Assembly (NCBI GenBank): GCA_964020155.1
Contig: OZ026549.1
Span: forward strand, 2,787,633 to 2,851,632
DNA length: 64,000 bases
Source: Chondrilla cf. caribensis
Lineage: Eukaryota > Porifera > Demospongiae > Chondrillida > Chondrillidae
Reading direction: 5' to 3'
Shown: positions 50,805 through 62,484 of the stretch, piece by piece
How positions within the stretch are numbered: position 1 is the first letter of the stretch
Layout of the letters: the number at the start of each line of letters is the position of its first letter
The notes under the pieces: generated by a model
The model's input: only the letters and a program-made list of their open reading frames with translations
Told to the model about the DNA's origin: nothing
The model's database searches: none
Program-made: the position numbers and the translations under genes

Positions 50805-53800
50805 ATGGAGAACATTGGAAAAGTCTATTTGATGAGTATTCTACTCTGTATCATTTCTTCAGCTGCCATTTCAGGTGATTTCAAGTTTCTTGTCAGAATT
50901 AATATCAACACTAACAGTTAGTCTAAAGGTTTGAGGTACACATAATAGCCGGTAAAAGGTTACTGTATTGGGTGGCATTGATCTTTTCACAGTTCCTATA
51001 CGAATGCCGTATCACGGAGCCGTCGGTAAAATTGAATGTAACCAGATTAGTGTGACATTCATACGTTTGGTGTACAGACCAAAAAAATTGATACAAGGAG
51101 AGTTTGATTCCACAATTATTTCATCATAGCGTCGTTAAGGTAGAACAGTACTTAATTCCTAACAGCTTGTCTCTCACCGTATATTATTTTCACCCCAGGT
51201 ATGACACAGCATTCTTTGGTCTGCTCATTGACCGGATTAGGTGGAAAATCGACATGTTCGGAATTAACGACTGTTTGAAATTACCACCACCTTCCTAAAA
51301 CTATACGTTTAGGCAATGACACCTATATTCCAGTACGAGATAATGCAGTTCACAGGCGCAGACAAAGTTCATCTTTACGTATGTTGTAAGAGCTGTCCCC
51401 TTACTCACCTACATAATATACGGCTGTACTGGGTATAGTGGCCGTCGTCTTATTATTCATTATTACGATGAAATCGAACGGCGATTTCGCTCCATCTCGT
51501 TCACACCACAGTGGTTTCCTCTATTGTCTATGGTTTCACCAGATCGCACCATTATCCATGACGACACGTGCTACATCTATGTCATGTGCGCGTGACGTCC
51601 ATGCAAGTTCAAAGTGCAATTGGTACTGTACTGTAGGATGTTATTTCACACTCTATAATAGGATGTATGGGCGTTATCAATTACATTGTACAGTCTCGAC
51701 TGAGCTATCAGCAGCCTATCCAAATATCCGTCATACACACTGGCTCAAAATCCTACAGTCTACAGCCAAGATTGCAATAAGTTGCTGGTATTCCATCTTT
51801 TAGCTCGTGATGAGCTTTAAATGGTCACCCAGACCACTACTATCATCCTAACCATATATGTAGTCACAATTATCTTTCAATATATTTCATACTCAAACTC
51901 ACATTCTTGCCAGGTTTGAACACACAAACATTATCTGTTTGTTTTGTTTTTGCACCTGTGTCCGAGAGTTACATATGTATACGTGATGATTGTAGAAATT
52001 CTTCAACATGCTAGATCGATTAAAATGTGTTTTATCTTTGGACAGATAACGCAAGTCACGATTTTTCGTCAAAAACAATTATTCAATTCCAATTGAATAA
52101 TTGTTTTTGATGAAAAATCGTGATATATTACATTATATGTCCAAAGATAAAACACATCTTAATTGTATATTATGTGATGTTTGAATAATAAAGCATTCCT
52201 CCCCCCTCTATGTATCAGGGAATAGTTACAATAGCTAGACCATCCCTATCAGGTACCTGTGGTTGAATGGGGAAGGGATGGTCTAGCAAAACAAATGATT
52301 GTTTCCCACCTGAACATTCACACCTACAGGGTATGACTTTCGAGCAATCAATAGTTGATAATAATCCAAAATGAATAATAATCAAAGTGGGGATAGGGTC
52401 GGGAGGCATTTATATTATAGGTACATGTCAGTAAGTGCATGAGGATATTTAAAAACTTGCGGAATTGATCTCATTTACCTTATCAGAAGTTGAGCATAAA
52501 TATCTTGCAGGAATTATTGCAGAACATTCTTCCATAAAGGTTGATAAATTGCTGAGTAACTTGACTAAACTGCTCAATAGCCATGTTTGCTAGTCTGTTA
52601 ATCACGACAGTGAAGACATGTGGACAGATGATTTGTACATTTTTGGTCTCCATCTTAATATTTGGCAGTAGGGTTTTGACTACAATGGACTTGCCATGTC
52701 CATTTGGTTGGAAAACAATCGAATCATTCCCCAAAAATCGCTCAACAATAGCAGAGATCTGATCTGTTTTGCAGAAAACACATAAGGATTGAGATGTCTG
52801 CACTTGATTTCACATTAGGCATATAAAACCAGGCTGCCTATACTTTCATGTGTGATGTGTACTACACTTAGTTATTTTCTGTTCTCTCCTTTGGCAATAT
52901 TTTGACAAAATCTACACATCATCACAATAGGCTGTTCTTAGGGAAACCTGTAGGAATGACATTGAAAAACAAATTTATGGTAACAATGGCAACTAATGGT
53001 TTTACAGTATAATGAAGAATGACAGTGGATATTGCATTCTGAATGGCTGCAGTGGTCCCATGTATGGTATATAACACAAGATGTGGGGTCAGTATTAGTG
53101 CTATACATGACACAAGCAAGTACATCAATGCCAATAAATCCTTACTGCAATTAGATATACAGTCACTTTACAGGCAGGAAGTTGGATGTGCAATATTAAT
53201 ATTGATATTGATGCATAAGACGGCATGGTATGGAATGTAACAATTACATTACTAAGTCAAAATTAATAAGGATTCATATGTGGTAACTGTAACCCTAACT
53301 ACATATACCAAAATCAAATACAATGAAAATATAATGAACATGCTGTAACCAAACTATTAATGCTTAATTCACTGTTTGTAATGTACATTTTCCCCTAGTC
53401 TCCCCTGAGGTAACTGTGGTGGTTGATGGCTACACAGTTGACTCCACTCAGTCCTCACCAGCTTCACTACCACTAGGAACAGCTCTTGTGTTGGTGTGTA
53501 GAGTCAGTGGAATACCACAGAGACAGATCAAATATGACTGGACATGTCCTCATGGTCCATGTGAACGTCCAAGATATGTGGGGAGAAAGGTTGTCAACGG
53601 CAGTATTCTAGCAGTCAATATAACTTCTGTCAGTGATGGAGGAACATACACCTGTGGTGTATCAAGAGATGAGGCAGATGGGGGATACAGCCAAAATTAT
53701 ACCCTCAATGTTTCAGGTCAATACACACAACAAACATGCACCGAAAATAAGTGGTGAAATTCTGTTTTCACAGTCCTCAGGTATTACAGTTTCACTATGA

Positions 53801-56800
53801 TTTTATGTCAACTGTTTTGGAAATTAACAGGAAACACACAATTCTTGGCATGCCAAAACCCCAAATTTGGAGAGTTAGTCATCTCCCCTAAATTTGGGAC
53901 ATACACAAAACAAGCAACATTCATGTAAGATCAGAAGATTCTCTGGGAATGCACATGTTACATACCCAAGCCAACTTTGATCATAAGTAGGTTGTTATTC
54001 AGATGCTTAGCAACTGGAATTTGTTCAAAACATGTCTCAACATCCTTATCACCTCCCTAAATGTCCACTGTTTCAAGTTAGAATTGGCATGAACATGTAT
54101 GTTTACTGTTGAAACCTAATAAAAATGATGAAACAGCTGAATATGAAGGTTGGGGCTTAATCAGAATTTAACTATCTAATTCATAACATGTTAACAATTC
54201 AGTCATGCACATAAAGATATTATATGCACATGTAAAATCATTTTATACTTATACAAGTGTATGAAATGACAAATCTTATTATCGTTATAGGAGGACATGT
54301 TATCCACAGTTATGGGAGGCTTGTCCACAGGACACATGTAATCACTAGAGGAGATCATCTTCTACCACCTGGTGATGGAACAGGGCCTGGAAGAATGGAC
54401 TGCATAAGAACTGCACCAGAAAATGCTAGTTTTCGATTTTTCGGTGGAGATGAACCACCAAACAATTTACTAAATCAAAGTGATAATGATGGTGATCAAA
54501 TGGCTACTTTATTCTTCAACCGAGCTTACTTGACAATGAACAATTTCACTGCAGAGTATTCCTGTCAGGATGATACATATATTCTTTTCTATCTATCACC
54601 AGGTAATAACTACTATAATTAATACTAGGTATTACTTACAATATGAAAGCATTCAACAATTGCAATAACAGCATCAAGTGATATCAATTCTAACGCTTCT
54701 TTACTGTTTCATCACTCCCTGACAGGTACATTACCCAATGTCACTATCATGAGGGCTGTGACAAACACCACTGATGTGAGAATAGTCCTCAATGATATTC
54801 CCTCAGAGATTCATAGAACCATTGTAGGATATGAACGTCATGACCTTGGAGTGACACTGCAGGGAGAGTATGCAAATATTGAGAGACGTACACAGCATAC
54901 ATTCTCATCACTAGTCCCAGGTGCTAGGTACACAGTAGTAGTACAGGGACTGATTGGACGTGCGAATGAAGGTCAGAGAAGTCAGCATGTCACAAGAAGA
55001 GATTTCACAACTAAAGAGAAAGGTCAGGGTGATATCACATTTTATTTGTCATATTTATCTTATACTAGGTGGTGCATAAAGAGTCTAATTTGGACTGAGT
55101 TACAATTTAGAGTTGTTTGGAATGAGGGCATGGCACCACACAACTATTTATTACTTTCCAACATCAATTTATTGAGCATTTGTGCTGGACTTCTCTTCGT
55201 ATGCCCCTTTAGCCACCACACACCAGAACAAGGTATAACTGAAATATAGAACAAAATAATTTACATATATACACATCCAATTTATACTGACACGTTAATT
55301 ATGCATACATATATCTATGGATGTATTATATCGAATTTTACATATTATATATGTACGTAATAGCACAACATTCACCTAGCCATCTGTATTATGTACACAA
55401 TAATCTTTTTCGGGTGGAGGTGAGGCCACATTTGCCTTCCCTTCAGAGAAATCCCCCCTCCCCCATTCTGGAGATTCAATATTTACCCCTGTTGAAATAC
55501 CTCATACAATTATAGAGAGCACATTAGATATCTGTAGGTTGTAGGGAACAGATTTCCAGGGATGAATATGGTCCCACAATACAAGTACTACATAATAATA
55601 CTATAATACAATTATATAATATCTACACATATACTATATGTATAGATATACTATACTACGATTGTGTGCCCAAACGCATGTACACACACACCCTCACATT
55701 ATAAATCACAAAATAATATCACAGTGATTACTTAACAAGAGAAAAGCAATAACTCCATATATAATAATTATTATAATATTTTATGCACGTACATATATTT
55801 ATTGCCTTCTATGGATTCAGAACCATCTGCTCCAAGGTATCCCGTGATAATTGGAGATGATACAGATGGAATTGAACTAAACTGGATACCTCCACTGGAA
55901 CCCAATGGAGATGTCTACTATCTCATTGAATATAATGATGGAAATAGAACTGTTTCAGTAAACACCTCGAGTGAGTCTACTTACTTGAATTTAACAGGAC
56001 TACAGAGAGGAGTGACCTACAACATCACAGTGGTGGCAGTGAACTCAGCAGGAAGGGATGATACTGGAACAGTTCTTAATTACACACACATCCCACAGAG
56101 TGAGTAGCTAACAATCCAATGAGCAGTTTTAGTAAAGTTGTAAGCAATTTTATATCTATGCAGAGTGAGTATCTGTCACTATGTGATAACCTGAACTGTC
56201 AATTGTCATGTTATAAATTATATTATATTATAGTTATCCATACCATAAGGATCATTGTCATACAACAGTTGATGCACAGTATATAGTAGTCTTTTACATA
56301 ATTGATGGAAATAGAAAATTGCTCTTAACTAAATAATCAATCTTAAGCAATTTATATGTACATGTACATGTGTGATATCATTTACATAATATTATGTGTG
56401 CATACATGTATGCATGTGAGTGCAATAGATCTTCATTGACATTAATTTTAATTCTAATTGCATTCACACAGTATCCACTCCTCCACCTACTCAGAATAAA
56501 ACCTCTGGTGAGTCTTTGCATGTGTACATGTATGCTTGTGAGTGCATTTGGTCTCCTTTGACATTAGTTTCAATTTTAATTGTATTCACACAGTATCCAC
56601 GCCTCTACCTACTGAGAATAACCCCTCTGATGAGTAATCCAAACCTATAACTTATCCTATGATTCTGTAGGACACATCTTCAATTATATCATTCTGTTGT
56701 ATAATACATAATACATACAAAACCCACATGATAACACATTTACTGCAATCTTCCTTGAATTTAGCAAATGTAACAGCTGGTGTCATTGGAGCCATTGCAG

Positions 56801-57588
56801 TCCTACTGATAGTAGGGTCTACCATAGCAGTTATAATAGTGATAGTGATCGTCTGCATAATTAAGCGCAACAGAAAAAAAAGAGTACCAGAAGGCGATGG
56901 AAAAGGCAAAAATACAGACCATTACTACAGTTTAGCCACTGAAAATGCACAACCTCCTAGAATCCAAGGAGTTAACAAGAATGATATTATTGTGTATGAC
57001 CAAGTTGAGGGTGGAGGCCTGAACGGTACTGACACTTATGAAGATCCTGATGCTGGGGTCAAAGTTACAAATGCCCAGACATCTGGAAATGACAAACAGA
57101 ATACAAATATCCCAGGAAAATATTCCAAACACCAGCAAAATATACCCCAAGAACCACCTCAGTGGGAGAATACCCCATCTGATGGTCATTATGATGTAGC
57201 CGATAGCAGACCATACCAAGACAAATATTACATGATCGGCTCAGGAATGTACGTTAATTCAGCTGCAGCAAAAGAAGAAAGTGAAGATGTACCCATAACT
57301 CAACCAAACACTAAACCATCAAAAAGCAAGCATCCCGAGGATATTAATGATGAAACGCCAAAGAATGGGAACGATCCTTCCGAGCTTTACACCCAGCCAA
57401 ATAAAGCGAGGAAACATAATGAAGAATTGAATGTTAATCATGATCAAGTTGATCCAGAGGAATTGTATACACAACCTGCCAAGAAAAAGAAGATAAAGAA
57501 ACCACCTCCATATGCAGCAGGACACAAAAGAGATGATCCAGAGGCACTCTATACTGCAGTTGATAAAGTCAAGAAAAGAAATAACTAA
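50805..57588 (+). CDS. Receptor F: Ig-Ig-FN3-FN3-TM receptor with long tyrosine tail
   Basis: Complete, seven exons, 711 residues: 50805-50874, 53399-53716, 54291-54602, 54726-55022, 55821-56099, 56472-56507, 56765-57588; all introns phase 1. The signal peptide is MENIGKVYLMSILLCIISSA. Ig-1 is residues 24-129 (here starting SPEVTVVV), Ig-2 130-233, FN3-1 234-332, FN3-2 333-425; the stalk is STPPPTQNKTSG and the helix about 443-470. The tail is the B class: YYSL, YDQV, HYDVA, YYMI, MYVNS (YxN), two ELYTQP repeats, ALYTAV and PPPY. The YSKL of B is YSKH here, losing that YxxL motif. A second stalk exon (56594-56629) has a dead donor. Intron 5 starts like that of D and E and then continues like that of B and C. 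AATAAA at 57653-57658. Confidence 0.9.
52022..52160. mobile_element. Hairpin miniature element in intron 1 of F
   Basis: Outer arms 52022-52044 and 52138-52160 match at 22 of 23 bases (TGTGTTTTATCTTTGGACA). Inner arms of 33 bases (52056-52088 and 52091-52123) are inverted copies around CC. It is present at the same place in G (63643-63776) and absent from B, so it was inserted in the common ancestor of F and G. Confidence 0.7.
52483..52803 (-). pseudogene. Helicase-like fragment, antisense in intron 1 of F
   Basis: Open frame of 106 codons. Its reading DQISAIVERFLGNDSIVFQP then NGHGKSIVVKTLLP resembles the Q-motif region and motif I of RecQ/DEAD-type helicases (Q..AI..F..G.D.......P.G.GKS......LP). 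It is followed by VQIICPHVFTVVINRLANMA, where I(V)-x-P-L normally follows. Other helicase motifs are absent. In B the same intron has an internal deletion of about 170 bases (near 8950) through this frame. A scrap of a gene or element, not functional. Confidence 0.4.
56594..56629 (+). pseudogene. Duplicated stalk exon of F with dead splice donor
   Basis: A 36-base copy of the stalk exon (STPLPTENNPS) with an intact polypyrimidine tract and AG (56592-56593), about 90 bases after the used one. The donor is AT (56630-56631) where the others have GT. Reading on gives a stop at 56635-56637. Confidence 0.8.
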
Positions 57589-58176
57589 CATATTCAAATG
57601 TGTTCCATGCAATTACTTCATTCAGGTGTGTAATCATATGATACAACTATGTAATAAATGTTAGTTGCTATTATTCAATTATTCTTCACAGTAACGGTTC
57701 AGCTGTATTATACCATCAATTTTGCATGTGCATTTATTCCATTTACTTTAGTATTTTTCTAAAAATGTGTGTCTAATATTTCAATCTTTAATGCACAAAT
57801 CACTCCCAATTGCAGCCAAATTTGATGATATAATGTATATTATTTTGAATTCGATTAAATATTAAGATATAAAAAACAAATTCTACCTTATTGAAATAGG
57901 ATATATATACACTACAAAATTAAATATACACTGGTGTATGCAATATCTTTTGTAGACCAAACATCAATTACTCTACTTCATTCAAATAGGATTTATACAC
58001 ATTAGGAAATTGTACGTATACAAACTGTGGGTGCAGTAATCGTAGACCGAACATCAAGTATTAGTGTTAGCCTGTTAACTCCTTTTGTGACTGTTATGGC
58101 TATCAATTATATCACAGTAACAATCTTCAGAGAACATACAATACTATAGTGAATACCAGTCTGAGAACTGATTGAG
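57589..58176. other. 3' flank of F
   Basis: Homologous to the 3' flank of B until about 58070, then to the sequence just upstream of the small gene at 35038. No other gene seen. Confidence 0.55.
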
Positions 58177-58767
58177 ATGACTGGAAAAGGACTGGTGTTA
58201 CTGATGTTGCTCATCAGGAACATGTTTCGTCAATCTGAGTGTGAGTCTGTAGATAGCAAGTGCATGATATTGTGTATGGAGAACAGTATGGGGTTGTGTA
58301 CATGGTTTGCACAGTGGAATATAAATGTACATATTATTCTGTTCTGATAGGTTGGGATGGTAAAAAGGGTCCTCGAAATCTGGTTCCATGTTATCCGGAA
58401 CGAAATTGCAGAGGAAACCAGTTCGTAACAAGGTTTTGTTGTCAGTCTGGAGGGAAGAGCTACATGGGAGGCAATTGGGGACCCACCTGCAAAATTGGTA
58501 ATGACCTTCACACATAATGTGAGACAAGTTTTCTGATATTTGTTGAATGGGGTTGATTTCTCTGAGGTACACTACATGTGCACAATGTACTATTGTGCTG
58601 AGGTAATGTGTTTGATACAGGTACAATTATAATTGGATGTCATAAAAATAATTAATTGATTAGGACTCTGATATTATAATATTATTTTAGATCTTTTTCC
58701 TTCTGTTGCTGCAGCCCATAATGTGTTACAACAAATGCCCTCCAAGATCCCTTCAAGAAATAATTAA
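58177..58767 (+). CDS. Small cysteine-rich protein, copy 2
   Basis: Three exons, 58177-58240, 58351-58497, 58691-58767, phase 1, total 288 bases, 95 residues. Exon 1 begins MTGKGLVLLMLLIRNMFRQS. Two arginines replace G/T and L of copy 1 and shorten the hydrophobic core, so secretion is doubtful. Exon 2 is CWDGKKGPRNLVPCYPERNC and RGNQFVTRFCCQSGG, then GPTCKI. Exon 3 is DLFPSVAAAHNVLQQMPSKI then PSRNN. If intron 2 were retained the frame would end NDLHT at 58515-58517. Exon 3 differs from copy 1 by a 12-base in-frame gap, which suggests past selection on the frame. Role unknown. Confidence 0.6.
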
Positions 58768-58887
58768 AATTATAATAATTATATAGCTAAAACTATATTA
58801 GACTTACATAATACTTATAACAAAAATTAACAACATTATGTACATGTTCATGTACAGCAGGATTTGATTTATTCAATATTCTACGTA

Positions 58888-59065
58888 CAGTGAAACCTCT
58901 CTAACCCCCCCCCCCCCCCCCTATTATCTGCCAAACCCGCTATTCAGCCCTAGTTTTCAAACAACAAATTAAAATATACACGTTTAATATACTATTAATC
59001 CACCACCCGCCACAATTTTTGATGGCAATAATAGTATTAACTGATAATTTCCCCCAGATATCCGG
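58888..59065. mobile_element. Insertion with pogo/Tigger-type left end and a C17 run
   Basis: Begins CAGTGAAACCTCTCTAA directly after CTACGTA. The matching site after copy 1 (35773-35785) is empty, and TA is present on both sides. A run of 17 C lies at 58905-58921. The right terminal repeat is not clear, so the boundary at 59065 rests on the empty site. Confidence 0.55.
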
Positions 59066-59109
59066 TATTGGTAGGGAAGGTTTATTGCACAATAAGCCTG
59101 TGCAAGGCA

Positions 59110-59562
59110 TAGGGTTGACAAATCATATCACTGGATTTACACCGAACCAGCTGAAAATAGGCCGAAGTCTCTATCACCTGGGGGACCGAAGTCCAATTTT
59201 GATGGCAACCCGTGATTACCTCCCATGGTCATCCAAATCCTCAAAAAGGGAACCACAGACAGCTGTTTCGTTCTCATTTGAGCTCATCAGTGTGATATAC
59301 CCCATGCATAAGTTGGATGATTGACCTCATCTCATCATTCCGACACACAAGTGAACACTTTATTGTACAATAAACCCTCCCTACCAACAGAACGTCATGC
59401 CTATTGTGCAATGAACCTTCCCTCCCTTTTTTTAGGATTTGGATGACTAGGAGGTATATCATCACTGGTTGCCAACAAAATCAGACTTCGGCCTCCCATG
59501 CAGCTGATAGAGTTTCGGTATATTTTCAGCTGGTTCGGCGTAAATCCAATGATATAATTCTT
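59110..59562. mobile_element. Foldback element downstream of the second small gene
   Basis: Ends AATCATATCACTGG (59121-59134) and the inverted near-copy at 59546-59560. Same family as 47425-47847. Confidence 0.6.
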
Positions 59563-59768
59563 TGTATTCTTTGGAAACATTGTTCACTACACAATATATA
59601 TAATAAGATGTAATATGAGTATAGTAATATAGTAATCCAATATAGTAAAAATATTGGAGCTATAATATATCAATAATATTATGATTTTGAAGCTTTGGAT
59701 TAAAAGGTAATACAAAATTTATTAATCTTGTCTTGCTCTCATTTTCTTGCTCTCTTATTAATGTTTAG

Positions 59769-59910
59769 TTGCACAGAAGCACTGATTCCTGAACCCAACC
59801 CTTTCATCCCCTCGAGCAATTACATAACCCTTAGAGTTCAGCAACATTTGCAAGGCAACAACTGCACAATGGGCAATCAGTTAATTGTCAAAATGTGCAT
59901 GTGTGTACAT
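59769..59910 (+). pseudogene. Exon-like relic related to the small cysteine-rich gene
   Basis: Preceded by a long pyrimidine tract and TTTAG, followed by GTGAGT. One frame reads CTEALIPEPNPFIPSSNYIT then LRVQQHLQGNNCTMGNQLIV and KMC. NCTMGNQLIVKMC resembles NCRGNQFVTKFCC of the genes at 35038 and 58177. The copy at 48046-48191 is frameshifted and the one near 4010-4080 is partial, so none is likely functional. Confidence 0.35.
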
Positions 59911-62414
59911 GTGAGTGTGTGTTTCCATATGTAAGACACATTGTAATGAGAGCCACTCCATTTAAATTGACTGAAAAATCACATTATATACAAAATTTAT
60001 TAGTACCATCTGTACACACACAACAAATGAAGTATAGGACAGTATCCAAGTACAAGAACAATGGATGTTCAATCTGCTGAGGGAAATGTACTTCCTGGTC
60101 ATGGATGATTACAACCTGAATGGAGATTAATGGAATTTGTAAAAAGCAAGTAAGAATATCATTACGATCCAAATGCGATTACAAATCACATAAACAGATA
60201 GCTACAGAATGAAATTACATATTATCACTGCCAATAACGGCTAATATATTATAATTTTGCACGGATCCATATGACTGTCACAGCACTTTGCAAGAACTGT
60301 GAGTCCCACGATTAGGAATAGGTCAATCAATTGGAGTGAGGTGTTATGGGATATACACAGGTCAAGGGTGTGTATAATTGATGATCAACATGTGTTGCAA
60401 ATTGAAAAACTGGCTTGTACCATGATGAACAGTGGTGATTAAATACCATTCTTACCAGAGTATGTCATTATTTTAGAACTGTACTTGATTTTCAATGTAT
60501 AAACTAATAATAGAAATATTTTGAAACTGAATAGTTTTCAACATGTAACAACCAAGGAAAACATAGTAAGGACATAATGGTTAGCTATTCCTGCCAAATG
60601 GAGAGGAGTTCCTCAGGGGATACATTTATCTGAATTACAAGCATATACTCTTATCATGTATTATGCATATACATGCATGTACGTATGTATTATAATTTGA
60701 ATATGAATCCCATGCACAGTGTGTAACTAAAACTGTAGAATTTGAGAATCCACAGAAATTCCCTCAGTTTTTATACTTGTTGATAATTTTATTACTGTTC
60801 ATTCCAGGTCATTCAGGTGAGGCTCACTGATAAGGCTGTCACATTGTTATTAAATTACTTTTAATCAAGTTATGTATAACTTGTTCATTTGTGAAAGGAA
60901 TAAAGAATACAGTCACTATAGTACAAAATGGTGGGATTGTTGGGTTGGGTTCAATCAACCAATAATTCTTGGCAGTAATTATTTATAACTTGTATGTATA
61001 ACTTGTTCATTTGTGAAAGGAATAAAGAATATTTCCACCAGTGTCTGTAAAAATGTAGAAAATATGAGAAGGGCATATCTCCTACCAACCTTGACTGATG
61101 GTGACTGCAAAACAGGAATCCTTATCAGGGGAAGCCCATGAATTGGCACACACTGATAATCACCCACATGTACATAAACATGTTTGGGAGTCACTTGTGC
61201 TACTGTACTGACCTTTTTCAATTCCCATGCAGTGAAGATGTTGACATTCACCCATCACTGATTCAGTCACTTATGTGATATACGTAGATCTATAATATAA
61301 TACATAAAAAATAAATACATACAATATATGCACACAAACAAGCAACATTTATCCTTGTGTTAAGCTATAAGCTCTAAGGGTACAGTAAATTTTTCATTGT
61401 ACTGTACAATGACCTTAACATATGTAAAGAAATTTGGATGAGTGCATCTGCAGCTGAAACCTGTTTTTGCTGTCAGAAATTTTCTTCAAATCATTGTCAT
61501 CTAGTGGCCATTAAACTAACTACACTAACAGAAGTACCTTGGTTTCAATAACAAGCACTGTTACTGTTCATACAAGCTTGTATAGATAACGTTAGTGGAC
61601 ATTTAGCAACACAATGGCAACAATTGGTGATTAGGAAAGGAAAGATCTCTGTATTATTTGAAACATTCAAACACTGATAGGCTCCAATCTCTAGCAATAA
61701 ACTAGTTACTATCTGCATAGCTCCTATTATGTAACAAATATGGTGTCTGACACACAGGGGTGTGAAGCAACAGAGGTGCGAGTACCTGTTGGTAACTAAG
61801 TGAATTTAAATAGAAACTGATACACACACACAAAAGAAACCGAGCATTTTCAAAGTGAAAACATTACAGTCAGATTGGAACAGAGGGTGGGTAACCTCAT
61901 AACCATTTTCAGTACCTAAAGAGCCATTATAGTAGGTATTGCTTCATACCGTTGCAGTAAACAATGAATTGAGTCATTCCATACACCACAAGGACTATGG
62001 ACTTTGGGTCACACAAAAAGAAATTGAATTTGCTCAATCCACAAACCATCCCTCCCCTCAACTTGATAGCACCCATGGGTATTTCACTTGTACACATCCC
62101 ATTCCTCCCCATATATAACCATACAATTTTTACATTGGACATAATAATCATATGCATAGGAGTTAAACTGTTTATATTGTGACTGTGTATTATATGTCTA
62201 ATATACCACCAGATTCATCTCTCAATATATGTAATAGCTAAAGTACCTCTTGAGAAGATGCAGCAGATATACTATATAGCTTCTCGAGAGGTACTTTAGT
62301 TATTTATGTGGTATGTTGCGTCAATAATTTGCTATTAATTTTGAAAGCGCACCTTTGGTTGAGCAATGATTAGTAGACATATGAATAGGAAATAAACATT
62401 TATCCATAATGGAG
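59911..62414. repeat. Duplicated intergenic block upstream of G, promoter deleted
   Basis: Homologous to the blocks upstream of B, E and F. It holds the shortened palindrome 62233-62304. At 62404-62411 the sequence jumps from the position matching 39155 upstream of E straight to the start codon region. About 870 bases including the GGAAG motif and TATA box are therefore missing. Confidence 0.65.
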
Positions 62415-62484
62415 ATGGAGAACACTGGAAAAGTCTATTTGATGAGTATTCTTCTCTGTATCATTTATTCAGCTGCCATTTCAG
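62415..62484 (+). CDS. Receptor G: signal-peptide exon, rest beyond window
   Basis: 70 bases, phase 1, ATG to G before GTGATT. It encodes MENTGKVYLMSILLCIIYSA and AIS, the signal peptide of the B/E/F class. The following 1.5 kb matches intron 1 of F, including the CpG-containing module (TGACGTC 63210-63216) and the hairpin element. The Ig exons should follow after 64000. A second in-frame ATG lies six bases upstream. The usual promoter is absent, so expression is uncertain. Confidence 0.75.

Noticed and set aside
51438..51803. 121-codon frame in intron 1 of F (also 63055-63424)
   Set aside because: It lies in the CpG-containing intronic module. The frame is not kept in B or E, and the G copy is split by an insertion.
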